A stretch of DNA of 64,000 nucleotides from contig CAZGTM010000014.1 in the NCBI GenBank assembly GCA_964528595.1, forward strand, positions 1 through 64,000, given 5' to 3'. Position 1 is the first letter of the stretch. Every line of letters starts with the position of its first letter. The DNA comes from CAYFKJ01 sp964528595 (GTDB lineage: Bacteria > Pseudomonadota > Alphaproteobacteria > UBA2966). The translations under genes were made by a program, and so were the position numbers. Below, piece after piece: positions 8,903-16,980 of the stretch. Below the pieces are notes generated by a model that saw only the letters and a program-made list of their open reading frames with translations, did no database searches and had not been told where the DNA came from.

Positions 8903-9304
8903 ATGACGACCGAACTTTGGATGTTGTTCTGGACGGTGATCCTGGCGCTGGGGCAAATTGGCCTGACGAGCACCGTAGCTAAGTTGCAGACCGGCATCCC
9001 GTACTCCATCGGTCCCCGCGATGAAGATGTGCCTTTGACCGGGTTGGCGGGCCGTTTGGACCGGGCTCAACGTAATTTCTACGAAACATTTCCGCTGTTC
9101 GCCGCCGCCGTGGTCTTGGTCCACCTGTCGGGAACATCCGGATATTGGAGCGAGCTCGGCGCGCAGGTCTATTTCTGGGGCCGGCTCGCGTACATTCCGG
9201 CTTACGCCGCAGGGATACCGTGGTTCCGAACGATACTCTGGCAAATTGCATCGGTCGGCCTGGTCGCGATGCTGGTCCAGGTTGGGTTGACCTTCATAGC
9301 CTGA
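8903..9304 (+). CDS. MAPEG family membrane protein
   Basis: A 133-residue protein with four hydrophobic segments, beginning MTTELWMLFWTV. The MAPEG-like pattern RAQRNFYETFPLFAAAVVL is present in the middle, followed by WGRLAYIPAYAAGIPWFRT. MAPEG proteins are small integral membrane enzymes or scaffolds related to glutathione transferases; bacterial members of this type have no firmly known reaction. A good Shine-Dalgarno (AGGAAG) lies 7 nt before the ATG. The gene follows the hydrolase by 11 bp. Confidence 0.85.
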   Translation: MTTELWMLFWTVILALGQIGLTSTVAKLQTGIPYSIGPRDEDVPLTGLAGRLDRAQRNFYETFPLFAAAVVLVHLSGTSGYWSELGAQVYFWGRLAYIPAYAAGIPWFRTILWQIASVGLVAMLVQVGLTFIA

Positions 9305-9330
9305 TTTCCGGCCCCTTGCCGGAAGGCCGA

Positions 9331-9762
9331 ATGGACCTACCTCACAAATTAGACAATGGCATCGAAATAAGGGGCGGTTCAGTGGATTCATATTCGGATC
9401 AATCCGGCACGGGCAGGCAAGATGACTATCCGATCGAGATTTCCGTGGCCGATCTTGAAGCGCGATTTCGGGAACAAGCCGCCGGCGAGGCCACGACATT
9501 GACGGTCCTGGACGTGCGCGAAGAGGTCGAGGTTCAGACTTGCGTGATTGCCGGTTCCGTCCACATGCCCATGATGGATGTACCCTCAAGGTTTAGCGAG
9601 TTGCCGGACGATCACGCGCTTGTCGTGCTCTGCCACCACGGCATGCGCAGCGCTCAGGTCGTCGGTTTCCTGCGCGAGCAGGGATATGCCAACGCGATCA
9701 ACCTGAAGGGCGGCATCGATGCCTGGGCGCGGGAAATCGATCACACTATGACGACATACTAG
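9331..9762 (+). CDS. Rhodanese-domain sulfurtransferase
   Basis: A single rhodanese domain of about 110 residues with a 30-residue lead. The active-site loop reads LCHHGMRSAQV, with the Cys that would carry the persulfide. Also present are VLDVREEVEV (CH2A-like motif) and LKGGIDAWAREID near the end. The product is cytoplasmic. Two starts are plausible: ATG at 9331 with GGAAGG upstream, or GTG at 9382 with a strong GGGGCGG 5 nt upstream. Its partner is unknown; such proteins act in thiosulfate/cyanide detoxification or as sulfur relays. It is not a SelU/MnmH type, which is longer. Confidence 0.85.
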   Translation: MDLPHKLDNGIEIRGGSVDSYSDQSGTGRQDDYPIEISVADLEARFREQAAGEATTLTVLDVREEVEVQTCVIAGSVHMPMMDVPSRFSELPDDHALVVLCHHGMRSAQVVGFLREQGYANAINLKGGIDAWAREIDHTMTTY

Positions 9763-9797
9763 GGACTGCGCTGATCGATCAGACAGGAAAAATCCCG

Positions 9798-10211
9798 ATG
9801 GGTAACTTCACCCTCGCCGATGCCCGATCCCTTCTGGAGGAAGGCTTCGCGCCCTGGGTTCAGGATCTGAATATAACGTTTGACGACATAGACGACGGCG
9901 TCGCCACGCTGCGCGTGCCACCATCGCCCAGGCTGAACCGCTTAGGCGGCATGGTCTGCGGCCAGGCCATTATGTCGCTGGCCGATACGGCGATGGTTTT
10001 CGCCATTGCGTCCTCGCTCGGCAAATTGGTGCCCATGACGACCGTCAGTCAAACCACTGCGTTTCTTCGGGCCGCCACCGACAATGACCTGGTTGCAGTC
10101 GCCCGCGTTATCAAACTCGGCAAGCAAATCGTTTACGGTGAGGTCAACCTTTACACGGACGATCCCGACAAACCGGTCGCACACGTAACCAGCACCAACA
10201 TGCTGCTGTAA
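9798..10211 (+). CDS. PaaI-like hotdog-fold thioesterase
   Basis: A 137-residue hotdog-fold protein. The conserved central helix region is RLGGMVCGQAIMSLADTAM, followed by TTVSQTTAFLRAA. This is the PaaI/YdiI-type acyl-CoA thioesterase pattern, in which an Asp in the helix (SLADTAM) supports hydrolysis. It is cytoplasmic. The gene is 35 bp after the rhodanese gene on the same strand and converges with the hemerythrin gene 20 bp away. The acyl-CoA substrate is unknown. Confidence 0.85.
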   Translation: MGNFTLADARSLLEEGFAPWVQDLNITFDDIDDGVATLRVPPSPRLNRLGGMVCGQAIMSLADTAMVFAIASSLGKLVPMTTVSQTTAFLRAATDNDLVAVARVIKLGKQIVYGEVNLYTDDPDKPVAHVTSTNMLL

Positions 10212-10231
10212 CCTGCTGCCGGGATTGGCCG

Positions 10232-10747
10232 TTAAACGTTGCCGCCCGCTTCGGCGTAGGCCATCGACAGTTCGGCGTCGTCATCCTCTTCGAAGATATG
10301 TTCGAGCGCCGGCAGGAAGCCCATGGTTTCCTTCTGGATGTGAAACACCTCGCGCTCCACCAATTCCAGGGCGTCGGCGTGGAACTTCGCCCAGCTGGCC
10401 TCGTCAAATCCGTGTTCCAGGGCCGCCCTGGCGCTCTCGACCAGCGCGGTCGCCAGGGGTCGGATGATTTCATGCTCGCCTGCCAGCATGTTGGTGATGG
10501 CGGGATCGATATGTTCGGCGAAGCGCGGGAAGAGGTGCTCCTCCTCGAAGGCGAAATGGCCTTTGACTTCGGCCTCCAGGATGGTTTTTACGTCGGTGAG
10601 CAGCGCGCGCATGGCGGCGTCGTCGTGGGCCGGCGGGGAGGCCGGGCCGATGCGGCTGACGTCGGATTCCAAGCGCTCCAACAGGGCCAGCGTATTCTGG
10701 TGATCGCGGTGGAGGGCTTTGGTGATGCTTAATTCAAACTCGAACAT
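10232..10747 (-). CDS. Hemerythrin HHE-domain protein
   Basis: A 171-residue four-helix HHE domain. The likely di-iron ligands sit in HRDHQ (residues 13-17), the KGHFAFEEEHLFPRF segment near residue 62, GEHE near 89, and FHADA/FHIQKE in the last helices. Hemerythrin-like proteins bind O2 or NO at a non-heme di-iron site. It lies 18 bp downstream of the NnrS gene and is almost certainly co-transcribed with it, which fits nitrosative or oxygen stress rather than oxygen storage. A short acidic tail follows the domain. Confidence 0.88.
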   Translation of the reverse strand: MFEFELSITKALHRDHQNTLALLERLESDVSRIGPASPPAHDDAAMRALLTDVKTILEAEVKGHFAFEEEHLFPRFAEHIDPAITNMLAGEHEIIRPLATALVESARAALEHGFDEASWAKFHADALELVEREVFHIQKETMGFLPALEHIFEEDDDAELSMAYAEAGGNV

Positions 10748-10765
10748 TTCGGTGATCCGTAAAGG

Positions 10766-12073
10766 TTAGGTGTTGGAGACAGTATCGGGTGAGGCTTGGT
10801 AGGAAAGATAACTGCGCGCGACGCTCAGCGTGAACAAAGCGAAGAAGACGGCGCCAATAACGCCGAAGGCCGCGCCGATGAATACCGCCACGGCCATATC
10901 GAGGCCGATGCCGATCAGGCACATGAACAGCGCGGTGACGTGACAGGCGGCATGAATTTGTAAAGTCCAGTCCTTGGCCAGTTCCGACAGGCGCGGCGGC
11001 TTGACGCTGCGCTTGGACATGTTCATGGCCGCCAGGAAAGGGATGATGCGCTGCAGCACGCCGGTCACGAAGGTCAGCAGCCAGCCGTACAGCAAAACGA
11101 AGCCGAAGAGCGCAGGCCCGCGCTCCCCCAGCCAGCCCAGGGCAAGCGCCCCGGCCAGCAGCAGGCTGATCACGAGCATGGCCCAGCCCAGTTTGATAAT
11201 GACGAACGACAGGCCCAGTTTTTTTCGCATGCCGTTTTCAAGCGACCAGCGCATGCCGTGAAGGTGGAAGCCGACGGCGACCAGACCGAGGACGACGGCC
11301 GCCAGCACCAGGATTTGGCTGGAGACCGACAAACCGATCATTGCCGCCAGCAGTGCCGCCAGCGACAGGCCGAAGGATATCCAGGCGGAGCGGGCAGGCG
11401 GGCTGGGTGACAGGGCGAACATCGGCACCAGAATGTTGGCGACGCCGAACGCCAGCATGCCCATGAAGCCATAGGCCGCGATAATCATGTGCATGACGCC
11501 GGCGGCTTGGTGATCGGCGAAAAAAGCCTGTTCGAAATCCACTATCAGGCCCAACCCGAGGACGATCAGGGCGGCCAGGGAGGCCAGCGCCAGCCAGATG
11601 AAGGCGACGGCGATGCGCAGCGAAGTGGCGCGGCGCAATATGTCGCCGACGACGACGCAGAAAATCACCAGCGCCAGAGCCGCGGGGAAAGCGCCCACCA
11701 TCATGATATTGGTGGCGGAGAGGTAAAATCCGGCGATCAGGACGACCAGGCCGGGGACGAAAAACCACCAGGCGACGCGGGCCGGCATCAGGCTTTTGTG
11801 GCCGACGCCGGTCGCCACGGGCAGCAATTGGAGAGCCGCCCCCATGGCTGTCATGGCGAGCATGCCGAGGGTCAAAACATGGATTGCCGCCAGAACCGGT
11901 CCAGGCCCGCCGGTGTAATCAGGGACGTCCTCGGCGGCCAGCGCCAGCATGGCCCAGGCGGCCAAATGAAACAGCACCCCGCCCGCCATGAACATGAACG
12001 GCAGCAACGGCGGCAGAAGGCGCGATTGGGCGCCCATTAAAATGGCGCCGGGGAGGAGCGGCGGTTTTTTCAT
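10766..12073 (-). CDS. nnrS: NnrS family heme/copper membrane protein
   Basis: A 435-residue polytopic membrane protein with about twelve transmembrane segments. The family hallmarks include HVLTLGMLAMTAMGAALQLLPVATG near the N-terminus and AGVMHMIIAAYGFMGMLAFGVANILVPMF in the middle, with His residues that may bind heme. NnrS proteins belong to NNR/DNR regulons and protect cells against NO-derived dinitrosyl-iron stress. The downstream hemerythrin gene supports this. An FNR/NNR-type box at 12178-12191, about 105 bp upstream of the start, suggests anaerobic or NO-responsive control. Confidence 0.9.
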   Translation of the reverse strand: MKKPPLLPGAILMGAQSRLLPPLLPFMFMAGGVLFHLAAWAMLALAAEDVPDYTGGPGPVLAAIHVLTLGMLAMTAMGAALQLLPVATGVGHKSLMPARVAWWFFVPGLVVLIAGFYLSATNIMMVGAFPAALALVIFCVVVGDILRRATSLRIAVAFIWLALASLAALIVLGLGLIVDFEQAFFADHQAAGVMHMIIAAYGFMGMLAFGVANILVPMFALSPSPPARSAWISFGLSLAALLAAMIGLSVSSQILVLAAVVLGLVAVGFHLHGMRWSLENGMRKKLGLSFVIIKLGWAMLVISLLLAGALALGWLGERGPALFGFVLLYGWLLTFVTGVLQRIIPFLAAMNMSKRSVKPPRLSELAKDWTLQIHAACHVTALFMCLIGIGLDMAVAVFIGAAFGVIGAVFFALFTLSVARSYLSYQASPDTVSNT

Positions 12074-12177
12074 TTGCGTGCTTGAAGGCGCTTGATTGCG
12101 ATCTGCCGAACGGAAAATATGGGGCTTCGGGATGTCTTGAGTTGAGGCGATAGTGCCCCGGAAAGCGGCGGTAGGGC

Positions 12178-12191
12178 TTGATTTTAGTCAA
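12178..12191 (-). promoter_or_regulatory. FNR/NNR-type box upstream of nnrS
   Basis: On the minus strand the site reads TTGACTAAAATCAA, matching the TTGAT-N4-ATCAA consensus of FNR, NNR and DNR at 9 of 10 positions. It lies between the DUF2249 stop and the nnrS start, centred about 111 bp upstream of the nnrS ATG. The spacing allows a class II site (-41.5) with an mRNA leader of about 70 nt. Confidence 0.7.
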
Positions 12192-12224
12192 CCTGATCAA
12201 AAATACTTGAGAAATTCGCTCAGG

Positions 12225-12476
12225 TTAATCTTCATTCGCCGTCAGGCGCAGGACGACCTCGTCGGATGCCTCGGTAAGATAATCCCAGCGCCAGTTTCGC
12301 TCGGTCAGCTCCGGAAATAGGTAAACCGGGTCGCGGGACAAATGAACGACCACCTCACCACGGCACTCGGGTCCTTCGATCCAGCGCAAAATCGTCACGA
12401 ACGGACCGGGCGGTTCCATCCCCCTGACATCGATATGGTCGGCACCGTCTTCCTGCCAATAACGAGGTTCGCTCAT
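12225..12476 (-). CDS. DUF2249 domain protein
   Basis: An 83-residue protein starting MSEPRYWQ at 12476. The frame is open upstream to 12632, but homology begins with the core DVRGMEPPGPFVTIL, typical of DUF2249, a small TusA-like fold. Pfam members often sit with hemerythrin, NnrS and NO-reductase genes, as here. The pattern LSRDPVYLFPELTERNW matches the family's C-terminal half (substrate-contacting Tyr/Pro region). No Cys of the TusA type is present, so sulfur transfer is not expected. The biochemical function is unknown; the context suggests nitrosative stress. Confidence 0.75.
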   Translation of the reverse strand: MSEPRYWQEDGADHIDVRGMEPPGPFVTILRWIEGPECRGEVVVHLSRDPVYLFPELTERNWRWDYLTEASDEVVLRLTANED

Positions 12477-12680
12477 CAGATCATTCCATTTTTGCGGCAG
12501 GTCGTCCCGCCGTTCCTGACATACAGGAATCGAGTGTAAAATGCCAATGGCCGAATGGACTTGATCCTGGTTCAGCGAAAGCCATTTACAGGAACCGGTA
12601 AAAAATCCCTTTGTTTCCCGGGGCGAGTGCACATATCTTTGCCGCGCGGGGGACGATACAGAATTTCAAGAGCGACGACG

Positions 12681-13223
12681 ATGACCCAAGAGAACAACGA
12701 AACCCCGGTAACCGCGCCGTTCGCCGCGGCGGTCTACACGCCGCATGTCGAGAATCGCGACGCCTTGGCGGAGTTTGCCGAAGAGCTCAAAGGCCAGGAT
12801 ATCCGCGTCGGCGGTCTGGTTCAGGAGGTCATGTTCGATCCCGTGGGACGCAAGATCGGCATCGATATCGTCGAAATCGACACGGGTCTGCGCATTCCCA
12901 TCAACCGGCCAACCAAGGAAAACCTGGAAGGCCACACCTGTTCGCTCAACTCCGAGAAGCTCGCCGATTCGACGGAAGCCCTGCGCCGGGCGGTGCGGGA
13001 GCGCTTCGACCTTATCGTGCTGGAGAAATTCGGCGAACAGGAGCAGAAGGGCGGCGGCCTGATCGACGAAATCTTCATGGCCATTTCCGAGGAAATTCCG
13101 CTGCTCATCGCGGTACCCGAACCGGCCTTGGAGCTCTGGAAAGAAAAAAGCGGCGATCTCGGCGATACCCTGGAATTCGACCTCGACGTCTTCCGCCGCT
13201 GGTGGTCGTCAATCCCCCACTGA
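12681..13223 (+). CDS. DUF2478 domain protein
   Basis: A 180-residue protein starting MTQENNET at 12681. Conserved DUF2478 signatures are visible: IRVGGLVQEV, DIVEIDTGLRIPIN, CSLNSEKLADS and LIVLEKFGEQEQKGGGL. The family resembles an NTPase-like fold and is often found near molybdate transport or denitrification genes in alphaproteobacteria (recollection), but its reaction is not known. The gene is divergent from DUF2249 with about 200 bp between, and its stop codon is one base from that of the convergent oxidoreductase gene. Confidence 0.8.
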   Translation: MTQENNETPVTAPFAAAVYTPHVENRDALAEFAEELKGQDIRVGGLVQEVMFDPVGRKIGIDIVEIDTGLRIPINRPTKENLEGHTCSLNSEKLADSTEALRRAVRERFDLIVLEKFGEQEQKGGGLIDEIFMAISEEIPLLIAVPEPALELWKEKSGDLGDTLEFDLDVFRRWWSSIPH

Positions 13224-13224
13224 A

Positions 13225-14820
13225 CTATCCCAGATCCCGGAAAATCTCGCGGGCCGCATTGTGGCCCGGCGCACCCGTCACGCCGCCGCCGGGATGGGCG
13301 CCGGAACCGCAGAGATAAAGGCCCTTGATGGGCATGCGGTAATCGGCATGGCCCAGGGTCGGCCGCAGGCTGAATAACTGGTTCAGGTCCATGGCGCCGT
13401 GGAAGATGTCGCCACCGATCAAGCCGAATTCACGCTCGAGATCCAGCGGCGAGAGGACCTGCCGGGCGATGACCGACGCCTTGAAGTTGGGGGCGAAGCG
13501 GTTGACCGTATCGATGATCGTGTCGGCGGCTTCCTCGCGCACCTCGTCCCACGAGCGGCCGCCCGGCAGGTCGGGCTCGAACTGCTGGCAAAACAGGCTG
13601 GCGACGTGCCGTCCTTGCGGCGCCAGGGTATCGTCGATGGTGCTGGGGATCAGCACCTCGACCACCGGCGCAGCCGACCAACCCAGGCGCTTGGCGTCAT
13701 GAAAAGCCGTATCCATGTACTCGATGGAGGGGGCGATGACGATGCCGGCGGTGTGATGCTCCGCCTGCTCCGTACCCGGCAGGCAGGTAAAATCGGGAAG
13801 TTCGCTGAGCGCCACGTTCATGCGGAAGGTGCCGGATTTGCAGCGCCAGTTTTTCATGCGGCGCAGGAAGGCAGGGTCCACCTCATCGGTATCGACCAGT
13901 TTTTCGAACAACAGTCTGGGGTTGATGCCGGCGGCGACGGCCCGGCCCCGAATTTCGCTCCCGTCAGCCAGCCTGACGCCCGTCGCTTTGCCGTCTTCCA
14001 CCAATACCCGGTCGACGGCGGCGCCTGTTTCGATATCGACGCCGGCCCCTTCCGCCGCGCGGGCTATGGCTTGAGTAATGGCCCCCATCCCGCCGACGGC
14101 ATGCCCCCAGGCGCCGGGTCTTTCCATGATCTCGCCGAAACAATGATGCAGCAGGACGTAGGCCGTCCCCGGCGTTTGCGGGCTGGCGAAGGTGCCGACG
14201 ATGCCGTCGAAGGCGAACAAGGCCTTGACGGCGTCGCTCTCGAACCAGCGGGCGAGGAAATCGGCCGCGCTCATCGTCATGATGTCGGCCAGATCACGCT
14301 GGTCCTCCAACGTCAGCCCGCGCAAGCGGTTGCCGGCCTTCAGCAGGGCCCAGAAATCGCGCAAGCCGCCGCCGGCATTGGGCGGCGTTTCCAGGACGAA
14401 GGCGCGCAGGACATCGGCGAGGCGCGAAATCGTCGCCTCGTAATCGTCGAGCCGCGCCGCATCGGTGACGGAATGACGGGCGACTTCGTCGCGCATTTTC
14501 CGCCTATCGGGGAAGGAATTGAGATAGCCGCCGTCTGCCGTCGGCAGGAAATTCGAAAGCGGGCGTTCGATGATCCTGAGGCCCTGATCGTAGAGCCCGA
14601 GATCGGCGACGACCTTCGGGTTGAGCAGGCTGACGGCGTAGGCGCAGACGGAATTGCGGTAACCGGGGTGGAACTCCTCCGTTACGGCGGCGCCGCCGAC
14701 GACTGCGCGGCGCTCAACGATCTTAACCTTCAGCCCCTCCAGGCCGAGATAAGCGCCGGTCACCAGGCCGTTATGCCCTGCACCGACGATGACCGCGTCG
14801 AATTTTTCGTCCCTAACCAT
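13225..14820 (-). CDS. FAD-dependent oxidoreductase, PYROXD2/phytoene-desaturase-like
   Basis: A 531-residue flavoprotein. The dinucleotide-binding loop GAGHNGLVTGAYL is near residue 13, followed by the acidic strand end VKIVERR and GGAAVTEEFHPGYRNS. A second FAD contact near the C-terminus is LYLCGSGAHPGGGVTGAPGHNAA. This is the pattern of PYROXD2 and carotenoid-desaturase-related proteins. The desaturated or oxidised substrate is unknown, and no carotenoid genes are nearby. The gene diverges from the CaiB-type transferase with a 90-bp intergenic gap, so a shared promoter region is likely. Confidence 0.85.
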   Translation of the reverse strand: MVRDEKFDAVIVGAGHNGLVTGAYLGLEGLKVKIVERRAVVGGAAVTEEFHPGYRNSVCAYAVSLLNPKVVADLGLYDQGLRIIERPLSNFLPTADGGYLNSFPDRRKMRDEVARHSVTDAARLDDYEATISRLADVLRAFVLETPPNAGGGLRDFWALLKAGNRLRGLTLEDQRDLADIMTMSAADFLARWFESDAVKALFAFDGIVGTFASPQTPGTAYVLLHHCFGEIMERPGAWGHAVGGMGAITQAIARAAEGAGVDIETGAAVDRVLVEDGKATGVRLADGSEIRGRAVAAGINPRLLFEKLVDTDEVDPAFLRRMKNWRCKSGTFRMNVALSELPDFTCLPGTEQAEHHTAGIVIAPSIEYMDTAFHDAKRLGWSAAPVVEVLIPSTIDDTLAPQGRHVASLFCQQFEPDLPGGRSWDEVREEAADTIIDTVNRFAPNFKASVIARQVLSPLDLEREFGLIGGDIFHGAMDLNQLFSLRPTLGHADYRMPIKGLYLCGSGAHPGGGVTGAPGHNAAREIFRDLG

Positions 14821-14909
14821 TCGTTTGTCCGCGACCTCCCCGGCGACACGCGGTTAGAATATGTCCCATCTTGCCTGCGCGTGCCAATGTTGAGGGGAGG
14901 GGCGCCGAT

Positions 14910-16145
14910 ATGCCCATCGAAAAAAGCCAGCGCGACGACCGCCTGAAGGGGCCCTTGGCCGGCGTCCGCGTCATCGAAATGGGCCAACTGTTGGCCGGCC
15001 CCTTCACGGCGGCGCGGCTGGCCGAATTCGGTGCCGAAGTGATCAAAGTGGAACCGCCGGAGGGCGGCGATCCCATGCGCAACTGGGGGCACCATCGTTT
15101 TAACGACCGCAGCCTGTGGTGGCCGACGCTGGCGCGCAACAAAAAGTCGGTGACGGCGAACCTGCGCACCGACGGCGGCCGGGAGATGATCAAAAAGCTC
15201 GTCGCCCACGCCGATGCCCTGGTTGAAAACTTCAAGCCGGGCACCCTGGAGAAATGGGGCCTGGGGCCCGAGGAGCTGCAAGAGATCAATCCCGGGCTGA
15301 TCATCGTGCGCATCTCGGGCTACGGCCAGACCGGCCCTTATGCCCCACGTCCCGGTTTCGCCAGCGTCGGAGAGGCCATGGGGGGGCTGCGCCACATCAA
15401 CGGTTTCCCAGGCGAAGCGCCGCCGCGCATGCACATATCGTTGGGCGATACGCTGACCGGCATGTTCGCCGCGCAAGGCCTGCTGATGGCGCTTTACCAA
15501 CGCGATGCGCTGGGCGGCGGTAAGGGACAGGTGGTGGACGCATCGATCCTCGAAAGTTGCTTCGCCCTGATGGAGGGCTCGCTTTCCGAATACGACAAGA
15601 CGGGCGAAATCCGCCCGCCCAGCGGCACCGGTCTGGCCAACGTCTCGCCCTCCAACCTCTTTCCCACCAAGGACGGCAAGTGGGTGATCATCGCCGCCAA
15701 TTTCGATCCCATGTTCGTGCGGCTTTGTAAGGCGATGGAGCAGCCGGAACTGGCGGAGGATGAGCGCTATTACACTCATCTGGAACGCGGCAAGCACGCC
15801 ACCGAGCTCGACAACCTGATTGCCGAGTGGACCAAGACCAAAACGATGGACGAACTGGGTGAAATTCTCGACGCCCACGACGTCGTCACCGGACCCATCT
15901 ATACCATCGAAGACATCGCCAACGATCCCCACTTCGCCGCCCGCGGCATGGTGCGCCGCGTTGACTCCGAGCACTTCGGCGACATGGCGGTGCCCGGCTT
16001 CACGCCCCAGTTCAGCGAAACCCCGCCCGACATTGCCTGGCTCGGACCCGATACGGCCGGCGAGCATAACGCCGAGATCTACGGCGGCCTGCTCGGCATG
16101 TCGGACGACGAAATCACGGATCTGAAGACCCAGGGCATCATCTAG
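14910..16145 (+). CDS. CaiB/BaiF (class III) CoA-transferase
   Basis: A 411-residue class III CoA-transferase. Family signatures are GVRVIEMGQLLAGPFTAARLAEFGAEVIKVEPP, NKKSVTANLRT and LVENFKPGTLEKWGLG. The catalytic Asp is in SLGDTLTGM (residue about 183). The start ATG at 14910 has a strong GAGGGGAGG upstream and is preferred over the open frame from 14871. Such enzymes move CoA between organic acids (formyl-CoA, carnitine, bile acids, succinyl-CoA). The substrate is not predictable from neighbours. It lies just before the methyl-transfer island. Confidence 0.9.
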   Translation: MPIEKSQRDDRLKGPLAGVRVIEMGQLLAGPFTAARLAEFGAEVIKVEPPEGGDPMRNWGHHRFNDRSLWWPTLARNKKSVTANLRTDGGREMIKKLVAHADALVENFKPGTLEKWGLGPEELQEINPGLIIVRISGYGQTGPYAPRPGFASVGEAMGGLRHINGFPGEAPPRMHISLGDTLTGMFAAQGLLMALYQRDALGGGKGQVVDASILESCFALMEGSLSEYDKTGEIRPPSGTGLANVSPSNLFPTKDGKWVIIAANFDPMFVRLCKAMEQPELAEDERYYTHLERGKHATELDNLIAEWTKTKTMDELGEILDAHDVVTGPIYTIEDIANDPHFAARGMVRRVDSEHFGDMAVPGFTPQFSETPPDIAWLGPDTAGEHNAEIYGGLLGMSDDEITDLKTQGII

Positions 16146-16201
16146 ACGCGAGCCGGCCGAGGCCAACCTGGCGTAATTTTCGGACTTGGTGCGTCTATTT
16201 A

Positions 16202-16241
16202 TTGACAAAATTGAATTTTATTTGTGAAATAGCGGTATAAA
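16202..16241 (+). promoter_or_regulatory. Promoter and ACAAA/TTTGT inverted repeat upstream of corrinoid module 1
   Basis: A perfect -35 TTGACA (16202-16207) is followed 17 bp later by TGAAAT (16225-16230), a 4/6 match to the -10. Half-sites ACAAA (16205-16209) and TTTGT (16221-16225) are inverted and overlap the promoter, and AAAATTGAATTTT (16207-16219) is palindromic. The same half-site type occurs at the IclR gene promoter, so IclR control is possible. Confidence 0.55.
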
Positions 16242-16299
16242 CATTTATGCCGTCGCGTAGCCGTGGGCAATTGCAGGCCGTTATGGCGAAGGAGTGAAC

Positions 16300-16938
16300 A
16301 TGCCGGTTCAGGAAATATTCGACGCGGTGATGGACTATGACGAGGAAGAGGTTGCCGAACTTGTGCAGGCCGAAGTCGACTGTGGCACAGACGTTCAGGT
16401 GATCCTCGGCGAGGGACTTGTCTCGGCGCTCGACGATATTGGCGAGAAATTCAGCGCCGGAACTTTGTTCGTACCGGAGATGCTGATGGCGGCGGAAGCC
16501 GTGCAGGCCGGCCTGGACATCCTCCGGCCCTTGCTGGCCGATACGGGCGTCAAACCCATCGGCACCGTTATTCTCGGCACCGTCAAGGGCGATCTGCATG
16601 ACATTGGCAAGAACCTGGTCGGCATGCTGCTGGAAGGGGCGGGCTTCCGCGTCGTCGATCTCGGCACCGACGTGGACGCTGAACAGTTTATCGCCTCGGC
16701 ACAGGAGAACGATGCCGACCTCATTGCGCTTTCCGGTTTGCTTACGACGTCGATGCCGGAAATGGAAAAAGCGGTGGCGGTCCTCAGGGACGCCAACGAG
16801 TCGCGCAACCTGAACGTCAAGGTGATGGTGGGCGGCCCGCCCGTCAACGAGGACTTCGCCCAGCGGATCGGCGCTGATGCCTACGGCATGGATGCGCCGG
16901 CCGCCGTCGAACAGGCGCGCGGTTTTGTCGCCGCCTAA
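16300..16938 (+). CDS. Corrinoid (B12-binding) methyl carrier protein, copy 1
   Basis: A 212-residue cognate corrinoid protein of the MtbC/MtmC/OdmA type. Residues 1-85 form the helical cap domain (SAGTLFVPEMLMAAEAV). Residues 88-212 are the Rossmann-like cobalamin domain, with the DxHxxG motif at 98-103 (His100 the expected lower cobalt ligand), SGLLTTS near 145 and VGGPPVN near 177. The start is ATG at 16300 after AAGGAG; the GTG at 16294 lies within that Shine-Dalgarno. It carries methyl groups between a substrate methyltransferase and THF. The UroD-type methyltransferase gene follows by 42 bp. It differs from copy 2 (30189) at 26 of 212 positions by my count. Confidence 0.95.
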   Translation: MPVQEIFDAVMDYDEEEVAELVQAEVDCGTDVQVILGEGLVSALDDIGEKFSAGTLFVPEMLMAAEAVQAGLDILRPLLADTGVKPIGTVILGTVKGDLHDIGKNLVGMLLEGAGFRVVDLGTDVDAEQFIASAQENDADLIALSGLLTTSMPEMEKAVAVLRDANESRNLNVKVMVGGPPVNEDFAQRIGADAYGMDAPAAVEQARGFVAA

Positions 16939-16980
16939 CCGGCGCCCAGCGAAACCGACGGAATTGAAGAGAGAAAGAAA

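Noticed and set aside
13399..14946. Long open frame opposite the PYROXD2-like gene
   Set aside because: No family resemblance; the minus-strand frame carries intact FAD motifs.
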